Source: Clostridia bacterium
GTDB taxonomy: Bacteria > Bacillota > Clostridia > Lachnospirales > Lachnospiraceae
Length of the DNA stretch: 64,000 nucleotides
Assembly (NCBI GenBank): GCA_910574835.1
Contig: CAJTDE010000014.1
Location: 1-64,000 of the forward strand
Direction of reading: 5' to 3'
Shown: piece by piece, positions 7,883 through 20,337 of the stretch
Layout: every line of letters starts with the position of its first letter
How positions within the stretch are numbered: position 1 is the stretch's first letter
Notes under the pieces: model-generated
What the model was told of the DNA's origin: nothing
The model's database searches: none
The model's input: only the letters and a program-made list of their open reading frames with translations
Made by a program: the position numbers and the translations under genes

Positions 7883-8680
7883 CTAAGAACCAATGCCAAT
7901 AAATAGATCTCTGGTATGGCAGTAATGGTCGTCATAAATCAAGCAGATTTCTTTTTCTTGGAAAGGTGTCAAAGGTATAGATACTAAATAGTTTTGGAAA
8001 CGATTCCATTCTGCAAACTGATGAACAATAGCATTTCCATAGCCACAGGCAATTTTTACAAGCAGACCTTCAAAATCTAAAGAACAGTTTTCAGGATAAT
8101 TTCTGACATCAAAGAGTATATTTTGAAGTTCTTGCTCCGAAATTTCATTTTTTTTGGCCAACTCACTTTTTTGCGAAGTAATTAGAACAAGAGGGTATGA
8201 CTTTAGAGCCTTATAATGAAACCGGCTATTGTTCATAGTAAAACCAAATCCGATATCTAGGGAAGCATTTTGAATGCGCTGATGAAGGGCTTGATTGGAG
8301 TAACTATAAAGATTTACTTCAATTTCAGGGTATTGAGTTTTAAATGCAGACAGATATGAGATAAGTATTTTCTCATCCAAATTTTTCATGAAGCCAATAT
8401 TAATACATCCGGCTTCACCATAGTGATATGCGGATACATTTTGTTTGGTTAAGCGGTACTGATGCATTAATCGAAGAGCTTCTTCTTTGAAAAAGGCTCC
8501 TCCCTCTGTCAGTTGCATTCGTTTATTTTCCCGAGAAAAAAGCTTAAATCCAAGCTCATCCTCCAAAAGCTGAAGCTGCTTAGTAATGGCTGTTTGGGAT
8601 ACATACATATTTTGAGCAGCTTTTGTAATATTTAAGATTTTTTCGACTTCAAGGAAGTATTCAATTTGTCGGATTTTCAT
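7883..8680 (-). CDS. LysR family transcriptional regulator
   Basis: The first 60 residues are a LysR winged helix-turn-helix (MKIRQIEYFLEVEKILNITKAAQ then MYVSQTAITKQLQLLEDELG). The rest resembles the LysR substrate-binding domain (INIGFMKNLDEKI, ASLDIGFGF), though at 265 residues it is shorter than the usual 290-310. It is divergent from the YczE-like gene, with a 154-bp AT-rich gap that should hold both promoters. The likely targets are the membrane protein and the beta-glucoside operon downstream, which is inference from position. Confidence 0.9.
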   Translation of the reverse strand: MKIRQIEYFLEVEKILNITKAAQNMYVSQTAITKQLQLLEDELGFKLFSRENKRMQLTEGGAFFKEEALRLMHQYRLTKQNVSAYHYGEAGCINIGFMKNLDEKILISYLSAFKTQYPEIEVNLYSYSNQALHQRIQNASLDIGFGFTMNNSRFHYKALKSYPLVLITSQKSELAKKNEISEQELQNILFDVRNYPENCSLDFEGLLVKIACGYGNAIVHQFAEWNRFQNYLVSIPLTPFQEKEICLIYDDHYCHTRDLFIGIGS

Positions 8681-8834
8681 GTTTTAATCTCCATTTCCTT
8701 TAAGAGTAGCAAGAAAATCGTTCATAACTTAAAGTGATTATAACACAACTTTTATTCATTGGAAAGCAAACATAAAAAATGATATTCTGAAAATCAAGGA
8801 TGGCATTAAGTGCTGTATCAGAGGAGATGCGTAA

Positions 8835-12913
<4,079 letters not shown>

Positions 12914-12962
12914 CAATATTAGAAAAGTAGCTTATTAACTCTTATATTGTAAACATGAATTT

Positions 12963-13021
12963 TCAAGGCAGACATTGTAAGGGAATCTGGCTTTCAAGAT
13001 TCTCTGAGATGCCTGCCTTGA
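12963..13021 (+). terminator. Long hairpin after the beta-glucoside operon
   Basis: TCAAGGCA (12963-12970) pairs with TGCCTTGA (13014-13021), and an inner GGGAATCT/AGATTCTC stem extends it. There is no long T run, so it may be an operon end or a mRNA-stabilising structure rather than a simple intrinsic terminator. Confidence 0.5.
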
Positions 13022-13048
13022 TTACTTAGGAAAAAGCTAAAAAAGTGC

Positions 13049-13077
13049 TTGCAAAAAGCAGAAAAATGTGATAGTAT
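13049..13077 (+). promoter_or_regulatory. Sigma-A type promoter for the tRNA-Glu/tRNA-Cys pair
   Basis: TTGCAA (13049-13054) and TAGTAT (13072-13077) are separated by 17 bp, about 85 bp upstream of tRNA-Glu. Confidence 0.6.
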
Positions 13078-13163
13078 ATCACTTGTCGTTGGAATGACGT
13101 TGGAAGTAAAAAGTATTTTCTGATACTCCATCCAGCGTAAGGCCCAAGGGCCGGAAGGAACAA

Positions 13164-13235
13164 GGCTCCTTGGTCAAGCGGTTAAGACATCGCCCTTTCA
13201 CGGCGGTAACACGGGTTCGATTCCCGTAGGAGTCA
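13164..13235 (+). tRNA. tRNA-Glu (TTC)
   Basis: The acceptor stem GGCTCCT pairs with AGGAGTC, the anticodon loop CTTTCAC gives TTC, and the T-arm GGGTTCGATTCCC closes properly. CCA is not encoded. Confidence 0.95.
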
Positions 13236-13286
13236 TTTTTGATATTGACGTATCAAAAAGATTTTGTTAGAATATAATAAGTGTAT

Positions 13287-13357
13287 GGCGACATAGCCAA
13301 GTGGTAAGGCGTGGGTCTGCAACACCCTGATCACCAGTTCAAATCTGGTTGTCGCCT
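13287..13357 (+). tRNA. tRNA-Cys (GCA)
   Basis: The acceptor stem GGCGACA pairs with TGTCGCC, the anticodon loop CTGCAAC gives GCA, and the T-arm CAGTTCAAATCTG closes. It lies 51 bp after tRNA-Glu in the same transcript. Confidence 0.95.
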
Positions 13358-13362
13358 CTCGG

Positions 13363-13397
13363 AAACCTCGAAAAATTTACATTTTTCGAGGTTTTTA
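13363..13397 (+). terminator. Terminator after tRNA-Cys
   Basis: AAACCTCGAAAAAT pairs with ATTTTTCGAGGTTT around a tiny loop, followed by T residues. Confidence 0.85.
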
Positions 13398-13973
13398 CTT
13401 TGTGCAAATTTATAGCTTGACGCTTTTAGACCATTGCCTCCGGTCAATTTTACTCACATTTTTTCTTAATTCTTAAATTTTGGATGCTTCGTGACATGGA
13501 CAAGCTATTAAAGCTGGTCCGGAGGGGCGATTACAATGAAAAATACAGGTACTGCGATATCTATCGGAAAAACTGAAAGGAGGAGCGTATCCCCTGAGAG
13601 ATACAGAATATCCGGATAGGCAGCCGGAAGCTTGCGGAAATCTGCAGAGATGTGGGGACGCCCATGAAGATGTTTACCTGGGACTGTGATACGGAAGGCG
13701 GTTGGGCGGAGCATGTCAAGAGGTGGATGATTACTTATATGGGTTGGAGCAGCGTTCAGGTATTGTTCCGCATGAGGGATCTGAACGAGAATGAGGGGGT
13801 AAAGCGGACAAAGAAAACAGATGCGCATTAAAATGCGGTTTGGCTCAGCCAATGGAAACAGTTCACAGACATTCGCGGCGTCCGGATAGCATTTCACAAC
13901 AAAACAGGTTGCTTGAATGATTCAGGCAGATTATAATGACTGTTATTTCTATGATGATAAACAGGAGGTACTT
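13398..13973. other. Relic region without an intact gene
   Basis: Only short broken readings occur, such as MDKLLKLVRRGDYNEKYRYC from 13495, which stops after 26 codons, and a piece ending LNENEGVKRTKKT near 13830. The DNA near 13788-13845 resembles 16590-16635 (GAGAATGAGGGG, then GAGAAA and AGATGCG), suggesting two decayed copies of one element on either side of the lipoprotein/ABC genes. I recognise no family. The start of the lipoprotein gene follows directly. Confidence 0.4.
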
Positions 13974-14531
13974 ATGAAACTGAAAAAACGAATGATATTG
14001 TTCGGCATTGCCTGTATATTGAATACAATGGCCGTAGGCTGCGGAGCCGCTACAGAACCTACTGTTAAAACAGAAGAAGCCCTGTCAGGTGAAATATTGC
14101 CGGAAGAAGAAACTGACGCGCTAATAAAAGATGATGGCAAAGACATGGATGAGTCACAGGAAAATACAGCTGGGAAATGGCAGGTTTTAGATCCGGATAC
14201 CGCCGCTGCTGTAGATGCGGATTTTCTGGGAAAAGTTTGGAAGATAGAAGAGGATTCATTTTTTATTGTGGAAAGGAAAGTAAAAATTTCAGGAGATGGT
14301 TCCTTAATATACAGTTCTCCAAGCTCTGATGCTGATATTCCGGATTCCCAGCTGATTCATGTAATGTTTGAAGAGAATACCGGTTTTTATATGAGAAACA
14401 TTGATGAAGATGAAGAGAGCCATGAATACAAAGAAGCCGGATTTCAAGATTTGAATAAACATATGTTTGTTGAAATGAAAGGCGGTTTTGTAAATGATGA
14501 GTTTCATGCTACAGAAATAAGGTTCTATTAG
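13974..14531 (+). CDS. Putative lipoprotein, unknown function
   Basis: The 185-residue product starts with a lipoprotein signal peptide: a KLKKR n-region, a hydrophobic stretch, and the lipobox AVGCG with the cysteine near residue 23. An acidic, low-complexity spacer follows (EEALSGEILPEEETDALIKDD-like). The remainder, after about residue 60, forms a small beta-rich domain (GKVWKIEEDSFFIVER, then MFVEMKGGFVNDEFHATEIRF). I chose ATG 13974 because ACAGGAGG precedes it; an earlier in-frame ATG would hide the signal peptide. I do not recognise the family. It should be anchored to the outer face of the membrane. Confidence 0.75.
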   Translation: MKLKKRMILFGIACILNTMAVGCGAATEPTVKTEEALSGEILPEEETDALIKDDGKDMDESQENTAGKWQVLDPDTAAAVDADFLGKVWKIEEDSFFIVERKVKISGDGSLIYSSPSSDADIPDSQLIHVMFEENTGFYMRNIDEDEESHEYKEAGFQDLNKHMFVEMKGGFVNDEFHATEIRFY

Positions 14532-14548
14532 AATATGGGAGGAAGATT

Positions 14549-14717
14549 ATGAAAAAAGAAATTTATACTGATATTTATGAGTGCTTTGGCAATGGGATTC
14601 CTGTCGTTCCGGATTGCTTTCTTCCGGACAATAGAAAACATATATCTTGACAACTGTCTTTTGATATCTTATACCGCATTTGTTTATGCAATACAGTATA
14701 ATACAGACAGACGGTGA
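14549..14717 (+). pseudogene. Signal-peptide fragment, frameshifted
   Basis: A good ribosome-binding site (GGGAGGAAG) precedes ATG 14549, but that frame stops after 33 codons. One base over, the reading is KKFILIFMSALAMGFLSF then RIAFFRTIENIYLDN, a typical export signal start, which runs to a stop at 14717. It looks like the broken front of a secreted or membrane protein gene that once followed the lipoprotein. Confidence 0.4.
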
Positions 14718-14826
14718 CAATTTGGAGATTGTTGTAAGTAATAAGGCAAGTCGTCCTCTGTATGAGCGGAATACCGCTCGATAAATTAATCATCTTATTA
14801 ACATTATTGTACTAGGAGGATCAGCG

Positions 14827-15681
14827 ATGGCAAATGCTTTCATGGTATCAGGTCTTACCAAAACTTATCAGGATTTTGTTTTGGATCATGTTTCATTCAC
14901 CGTTCCCAGCGGCGCCATTGTCGGACTGATTGGAGAAAACGGTGCAGGAAAGAGCACAACCATCAATGCGGCTTTAGGACTGATTCAAAAGGAGGACGGC
15001 GTTGTTTCCATTTTAGACAGGGAGGAATTGGATGGGGATATCAAAGAACAGATTGGTGTCGTGTTCGATGGCAGCAATTATCCGGAAATCCTTTCTCCCC
15101 GGAAATTGAACCTGGTTATGAAAAACATTTACAGGACGTGGGACGAACAGGTATATTTTGGACTGCTGAAACAGTTTTCCCTGCCGTCCGATAAGCAGAT
15201 CAAACAGTTTTCAAAAGGAATGAAGATGGAGCTGGCTATCTCTGCGGCATTTTCCCATCATTCCAGGCTGTTGATCCTGGACGAAGCCACCAGCGGCTTA
15301 GACCCGGTTGTCCGGGATGATATTCTGGATATGCTGCTTGGCTTCGTCCAGGACAAGGGGCATTCCATACTGGTATCCTCCCACATTACCAGTGACCTGG
15401 AGAAGATAGCCGATTATATCGTATTTATCCATGAAGGAAAAGTCGTTTTTGAAAAGCCCAAAGATGAACTGACCGAGCGGTACGGCATTATCAAGTGCGG
15501 TGCGGCGCAGTTTGATGCACTGGATAAATCCGATATCATCGCATACCGCAAAATGGACTATGAATGGCAGATTCTGGTTTCAGATCGAGATAGAATGCAG
15601 AAAAAGTATCCGAAGGCCGTGGTTATCCCAGCAACGATTGATGAAATTATGCTGCTCTATGTAAAGGGGGAAAAGTGGTGA
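14827..15681 (+). CDS. ABC transporter ATP-binding protein (BcrA/YtrB-like exporter)
   Basis: This 284-residue ATPase has Walker A GENGAGKST, a Q-loop replaced by a short VVFDGSNYPE segment, the signature FSKGMKMELAI (a variant of LSGGQ usual in YtrB-like proteins), Walker B LLILDEATSGLD and a switch SSH. The last 70 residues form the accessory domain of this exporter group. AGGAGG precedes ATG 14827. It overlaps the permease start by 7 bp, so the two are coupled. Such pairs are often under a GntR regulator; none is next to this one. Confidence 0.88.
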   Translation: MANAFMVSGLTKTYQDFVLDHVSFTVPSGAIVGLIGENGAGKSTTINAALGLIQKEDGVVSILDREELDGDIKEQIGVVFDGSNYPEILSPRKLNLVMKNIYRTWDEQVYFGLLKQFSLPSDKQIKQFSKGMKMELAISAAFSHHSRLLILDEATSGLDPVVRDDILDMLLGFVQDKGHSILVSSHITSDLEKIADYIVFIHEGKVVFEKPKDELTERYGIIKCGAAQFDALDKSDIIAYRKMDYEWQILVSDRDRMQKKYPKAVVIPATIDEIMLLYVKGEKW

Positions 15682-16307
15682 AAGGTGTTTTGGTGAAAGA
15701 TCTCTATATTGCCAGGAGCAATATCCTCGTAACCATCGTCAGCCTGGTTGTTTTGGGCTTTGGCTTATCCTTTTTGCTGGAAACCAGCGCACTTCTGGTT
15801 TTGGCCCCGGTTGCCGCCACAACAGCAGTCTTTATCAGTATTACCAGTGATGCGGCTTCCAAATGGAATAAGAATGTCATTACCATGCCGGTATCAAGGA
15901 ACCAGATCATTGGCGAGAAGTTTTTGTTTTATATCCTGCTTGCCGTATTGGGATTGTTTACTGCGCTGATTCCCTGTGTTGTCCTTGCGTGCTTTGATAC
16001 GGATATAACGCTTCACTCGCTATTGCTGTACGGTTCTATTGGGATAAGCGCTACCCTGCTTGCAGGCGGTATCAGTCTGCCGTGTGCGTATCTGTTTGAC
16101 CCGGAAAAATCGCAGATTGTCTTTATGATGTCATTTATGGCGTCAACAGGGATTATTACGGGACTTGTGCTTCTTATCAATTTGGTTTTTTCTGTAAAGG
16201 AGAATATCCTTCTGGCTTTCAATATTGTGCTTATCATTTCTGCTATCTGGTTTTTTATCTCGTACCGGATTGCGGTAAAGGTATATCGGAAACGGGATAT
16301 TAATTGA
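15675..16307 (+). CDS. ABC-2 type permease partner
   Basis: The protein of 210 residues has about six hydrophobic segments and resembles the ABC-2 membrane family found with YtrB/BcrA-like ATPases (DAASKWNKNVITMPVSRNQII is the typical cytoplasmic loop, written here in full at about residues 59-78). The start is GTG at 15675 or 15678, inside the end of the ATPase gene. The substrate cannot be told. Position next to the lipoprotein may or may not be meaningful. Confidence 0.82.
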   Translation: MVKGVLVKDLYIARSNILVTIVSLVVLGFGLSFLLETSALLVLAPVAATTAVFISITSDAASKWNKNVITMPVSRNQIIGEKFLFYILLAVLGLFTALIPCVVLACFDTDITLHSLLLYGSIGISATLLAGGISLPCAYLFDPEKSQIVFMMSFMASTGIITGLVLLINLVFSVKENILLAFNIVLIISAIWFFISYRIAVKVYRKRDIN

Positions 16308-16309
16308 CT

Positions 16310-16647
16310 GATATAGGATAGTGTGCGTAGGCATCGACGAAGCACATAGCCGAACAGCAAGGGTGTCCGCCGTGAGCCGGAATCTGAAAGAAGCTGGTAA
16401 ACCTCTGACCTGACGGATAGGAACCGCATATAAGGCTCGGATTAAAAGTAAACGCCGAAAAGAGCAAGGTTGATAAGCCCAAGGCAGTAGCAAAGTTCAA
16501 GGCGCAAATGAAGAAATTGCCGTGCAGGAGTGGGAAGCGTTTCTGGGAACCCTGCCTGCAGGCATTGTACCATATGGGGCTTCTGAAGGAGAATGAGGGG
16601 TTACAGTGGGCGGAGAAACTTTAGATGCGGTTTGCTGAAAAAGGTTT
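16310..16647 (+). other. Group II intron-like relic (domain I fragment)
   Basis: The stretch GAAGCACATAGCCGAACAGC, followed by GGGTGTCCGCCGTGAG, then GGAATCTGAA, AAACCTCTGA and GGAACCGCATATAAGGC, matches from memory the domain I region of clostridial group II introns. No reverse transcriptase or domain V is present. The 3' part (about 16500-16640) reads only as broken peptide ending KENEGLQWAEKL. It is therefore a dead fragment lying between the ABC pair and the TetR gene. Confidence 0.5.
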
Positions 16648-17232
16648 TTATTTTCTCTGATCATGAATCAGAAAGCTCTCCAGTCCTGCTTTGATAAAGG
16701 CGTCAATCGTTTTCTGTATTTTCTTCCAGCCGCTGCAGTGATTGCGGGACATGAGTTTATTAATTGCCAGGCAGCCGTTCATCTGAAAGTAGAAGACGGC
16801 TTCCGCCTCTTCAAACGTAAGGATACTGTGAGACATGAGCCAGGTAATATAGTGTTCCTTATGATCCGCCATTTTGTCAATGATCCTCGTAAAGATGGTA
16901 TCATCCAGGAGCAAATAACGGAACATGTTATTGCTGTGAATTTTATCACAGAACGGATAAGAACAGTTTGGAGAATCGCATTTCTGAGATAAGACATGCT
17001 CCATGACGCTGGAAGTGTCAGAGAGCATGTCATCCAGTATATCATCCAGAACATCATTCATATCATAATAGTGCAGATAAAAAGTACCCCGGTTGATCTC
17101 AGCCTTGCGGCACAGTTCGGTAACCGTAATTTTTGCAAAATGATTTTTTCCCAGCAGTTTTAATAAAGTATCTTTTATGACCTGCTTCGTATATCGAATA
17201 CGCCGGTCTTCTTTTTTGGTTTTTTCAGCCAT
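16648..17232 (-). CDS. TetR family regulator divergent from the CooC cluster
   Basis: With ATG 17232 the protein has 194 residues. Residues 10-60 form a TetR helix-turn-helix (IRYTKQVIKDTLLKLLGK, then ITVTELCRKAEINRGTFYLHY). The C-terminal ligand domain resembles the TetR_C group that follows YYDMNDVLDDI. The chosen start has AGAGGG just upstream; an earlier in-frame ATG would run through the promoter region of the opposite gene. It is divergent from the CooC-like gene, and a palindrome at 17324-17341 is a candidate operator, so it may control both itself and the cluster. Confidence 0.88.
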   Translation of the reverse strand: MAEKTKKEDRRIRYTKQVIKDTLLKLLGKNHFAKITVTELCRKAEINRGTFYLHYYDMNDVLDDILDDMLSDTSSVMEHVLSQKCDSPNCSYPFCDKIHSNNMFRYLLLDDTIFTRIIDKMADHKEHYITWLMSHSILTFEEAEAVFYFQMNGCLAINKLMSRNHCSGWKKIQKTIDAFIKAGLESFLIHDQRK

Positions 17233-17323
17233 GATCTTCCCTCTGTCATTCAACAATTTCTCGGATTTGTTCAGTAACCATACAGATTTTCCATATTGTT
17301 TCTTGTCTTTTTGATAAGAGCCA

Positions 17324-17341
17324 TTATACTGTATCGTATAA
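17324..17341. promoter_or_regulatory. Palindromic operator candidate
   Basis: TTATAC and GTATAA form a perfect inverted repeat with a 6-bp centre, between the TetR gene and the first CooC-like gene. This is the size and place expected for a TetR-type site. Confidence 0.5.
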
Positions 17342-17383
17342 AAATAATCAACACGTTGTTCAAAAAATATTGGAGGTAACAAT

Positions 17384-18154
17384 ATGGGACATATCATTGC
17401 AGTGGCCGGAAAAGGCGGCGTGGGGAAGACGACTTTGTGCGGACTGATGATTCAGTATCTGTGTGAGCATGGGAAAAAGCCGGTGTTGGCCGTGGATGCG
17501 GACGCCAATTCCAATCTGAATGAAGTGCTTGGCGTGGAAGTCGGCACTACTCTTGGAGAGCTGCGGGAAGAAATTGAGCGGGCGGGAATGGATGACCGCT
17601 ATCAGATTCCGTCCGGGATGACAAAACAGGCATGGCTGGAGATTCGGATGGCAGACGCCATTGTCGAAGAAGATGATTTTGACTTTATGGTTATGGGGCG
17701 CACCCAGGGACAGGGATGCTACTGCTTTGTCAACGGCCTGGTGCAGACACAGATTCAGAAGCTCCAGAGCCATTACCCTTACGTGGTGGTGGACAATGAG
17801 GCAGGCATGGAGCATGTCAGCAGAGGCCTGCTCCCTTCTATGAAGACAGCGCTTCTGGTCAGCGACTGCTCCAGAAGAGGCGTACAGGCAGCGGGAAGGA
17901 TTGCAGAATTGATGAAAGAACTGGGGATGAAGCCGGAAAAAACAGGAGTAATCATCAACCGTGCTCCGGAGGGCAGGCTGGATGAGGGCACAAAGGAAGA
18001 GATTGAGAAGCAGGGGCTGACGCTGCTGGGAGTGATTCCTCAGGATGAAATGGTCTACCGTTATGACTGCGATGGAAAACCGCTTGTAGAACTGCCGGAA
18101 GAGACACCGGTCAAAAAGGCTTTGTACAAGATTCTGAAAGGGATGGGATTGTAG
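17384..18154 (+). CDS. CooC-like P-loop ATPase 1 (metal-insertion family)
   Basis: This 256-residue protein belongs to the MinD/CooC ATPase group. It has a deviant Walker A (AGKGGVGKTT, residues 8-17), DADAN at residues 38-42, and C112-Y113-C114, matching the CxC that binds nickel in CooC of carbon monoxide dehydrogenase maturation. VVVDNEAGMEHVSRG is the switch II region. GGAGG precedes ATG 17384. CooC dimers use ATP to insert Ni into CO dehydrogenase, but no such enzyme is encoded here. The next gene starts on the base after its stop. Confidence 0.88.
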   Translation: MGHIIAVAGKGGVGKTTLCGLMIQYLCEHGKKPVLAVDADANSNLNEVLGVEVGTTLGELREEIERAGMDDRYQIPSGMTKQAWLEIRMADAIVEEDDFDFMVMGRTQGQGCYCFVNGLVQTQIQKLQSHYPYVVVDNEAGMEHVSRGLLPSMKTALLVSDCSRRGVQAAGRIAELMKELGMKPEKTGVIINRAPEGRLDEGTKEEIEKQGLTLLGVIPQDEMVYRYDCDGKPLVELPEETPVKKALYKILKGMGL

Positions 18155-18483
18155 ATGAGAGAGGATAAAAGTTTGCTGATTTCCTATCTGGAGCAACAGA
18201 AAATGGATGACAGTCTGATTCATGACGTAGTGGAATTCAGAGAGAAATACGAAACAGCGGAGGAAGTGCGGGAACGGGTCTATATTCCGGATATGCCGGA
18301 ACGAAAGAGCTGAATGAGGCTCTGGTATCCCGGTTTATGGTAGTGGATATGCCGCCCCTTTCGGCAATCCGTATGGGAATCGTGAATAAGAGCTTTGACG
18401 TATTTGAAAAAGAAATGCTGGAAGATGTGATTGCGACCCAGATTCCGTCCTCCTGGACCAGGGCGGAGATCTTTGAGGGGTGA
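18155..18483 (+). pseudogene. MoxR-type AAA+ ATPase with a large internal deletion
   Basis: From ATG 18155 an N-terminal piece reads MREDKSLLISYLEQQKMDD and runs to VYIPDMPERKS-stop (18313). One frame over, from about 18301, the sequence GTKELNEALVSRFMVVDMPPL continues to a stop at 18483; the part NEALVSRF-x-V is the sensor region of MoxR/CbbQ/GvpN AAA+ ATPases. The Walker A and B core that should lie between is missing, so an out-of-frame deletion of several hundred bases joined the two ends at about 18300. MoxR ATPases act as chaperones with VWA proteins, and a VWA gene follows 4 bp later. Confidence 0.75.
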
Positions 18484-18487
18484 CGGT

Positions 18488-20114
18488 ATGAGAGAACGAT
18501 CTTACCGGTTTTCGGAGAAAGAGGCAGAGGAGCACCGTCTGGAGATTGAGAACAGAATCCGAAATCTGTTCCGGACCATCAGCGGAGATTATACGCTGGA
18601 TGTAAAACCGGATGTGAAGGCGTTTGTGAGATCCGGATCGGCAGTGCTTTACGATGCCATGAAGCAGGGAGCGTTTGCCCGGTATTTTAACTCCGAAGAA
18701 CTGGCGCTGTATATGATGAAAAAGACATATCTGTCGGCACAGGAGAGACCTCTTATGGAACTGGCCCAGCTCTGTGTGGACGCCGCAGTTTATCCAAGGA
18801 CTGCAAAAGAGCGTCCGGGGACAGCGGACATTCGAAAAAGTGCTTTTGAAGATCTGTTGAGGCAGGAAGAACCTGTTTTATGCAAGACTTTTTTTGGCCA
18901 GGTCAAGGTTTTTATCATGAAAGATTATCTGGGAAGGCAATCGGGTCCGATACCGGATGCGGTCAGACAGACGGCAAAGGAGATTGCAGTTCTGGAACAT
19001 GCCAAAGATACGACGGGTATCATAAACAAGATTGAAAAAATCTATAATACGGTCGTTGACAGGGAATTTGAAGAGCAGCATGGAAATCTGGAAACGGTAC
19101 TTCGTGTTCCGCCAAATGCTCTGGCAAGTGCGGCATGGCAGGAATGTCTGACAGATGAACAGATGGAGGAAATCCTTAAAAAGTATCTGACCGGACTGGG
19201 CAAGGATATGATGAGCCTGCAGATCAGGGATAAACAGCCGAAAAAGCGAACGCATCCGGCCGAATCCGTAAGGCAGGAAGAGGAAGATTCCGAAATCGAA
19301 GATGAAGCTTCGCAGCAGAAAGTGCAGGAATATGTGGCGTTAAACTACGGGAAAAATTATTTGTTTCCGTTGGAACAGGAAAAGAGGCGGAACCGGCTCC
19401 GTACCGGGATACACGCCAACTGTCTGCTGCATGATACAAAGGGGATCCTGCAGGACCCGGTAATTGTAAATAACCAGTACCGCTTCAACCAGCTTCAGTT
19501 TGAAAAAAACAGGATGTATTATTACAGCAACAGCCGGTTCATCGGAATTTGTAGTTGATATTCTGCTGGATTCCAGCGGTTCCCAAGCGATAAGGCAGTC
19601 GCAGGTGGCGGTACAGGGGTATATCCTTAGCGAAGCGTTAAGCTTTGTGGAAATCCCCCACCGGGTAGTGAGCTACTGTACTTTCTGGAATTATACCGTT
19701 ATGCACCGCTTTCGGGATTATGATGACGGAAAAGAAAAAAATGAGAGAATTTTTGAATTCCGTGCATCGGGAGATAATCGGGACGGACTGGCAGTAAAAG
19801 CTGCGTATGATACCCTTTTGGACCGACCGGAGAACCACAAGATTCTGATCCTGCTTGACAACGGAAAACCCTGTGACATCAGCATCCGGCGGCCTGCGGA
19901 TTACACAGGAGAAAAGGCGGTGAAAGATACGGCATTTGAAATACGAAGGGCAAGGACGCTTGGCATCTCTGTTCTTGGTATTTTTGCAGAGAACTATGAA
20001 GATACCGCTGCAGAGAAGAGAATATTTGGAAAGGATTTCGCCTATATCAGGGATATCCGTAATTTTTCCCGTGTTGCAGGCGCCTATCTGTGCAGACAAC
20101 TGGAAGAAGAGTAG
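18488..20114 (+). pseudogene. VWA-domain protein (MoxR partner, NorD/CobT-like), frameshifted
   Basis: One frame runs from ATG 18488 to a stop at 19558 and the next from about 19500 to 20114. Together they make one protein of about 540 residues. The first part is helical with an acidic hinge (RQEEEDSEIEDEAS). The second is a von Willebrand A domain with the MIDAS start DILLDSSGSQ and a later LLDNGKPCD segment. The switch of frame falls at about 19540-19555, after NRMYYYSNS. It may be a true mutation or a sequence error. VWA proteins of this kind work with MoxR ATPases in metal-centre insertion or complex assembly. The partner gene is also broken. Confidence 0.7.
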
Positions 20115-20130
20115 AAAAGGAGTAAATAAA

Positions 20131-20325
20131 ATGAGTGTATTTGCAGACTGTCAGGACGAAAGAAATAAAAAAACAATTATAGAAATCGACTGTCCGGAAT
20201 GTAAGGAAGAGGACGGACTGGAAGTGTTCTTAAAGGACGGCATAACAGTAGGAGAAAGCACCTGCACCGCATGCGGATATGTTATACCGGAGGGTGTGAA
20301 TCTGGGACAGTTTCTGGAAGAATAA
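20131..20325 (+). CDS. Small zinc-ribbon protein
   Basis: This 64-residue protein has two C-x2-C pairs, CPEC (about residue 21) and CTAC (about residue 45), which suit one bound zinc or iron atom. AAAAGGAG precedes ATG 20131. It lies 16 bp after the VWA gene and 12 bp before the second CooC-like gene, so it is part of the operon. Similar small ribbons can serve as adaptors or redox carriers; its role is unknown. Confidence 0.75.
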   Translation: MSVFADCQDERNKKTIIEIDCPECKEEDGLEVFLKDGITVGESTCTACGYVIPEGVNLGQFLEE

Positions 20326-20337
20326 AAGGAGTTCGAG

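Noticed and set aside
13508-13897. Minus-strand open frame of 129 codons in the relic region
   Set aside because: Proline-rich, no recognised motif and no good start; not supported as a gene.
17360-18223. Minus-strand open frame of 287 codons over CooC-like ATPase 1
   Set aside because: It is opposite a clear P-loop ATPase gene and shows no domain or start signal.
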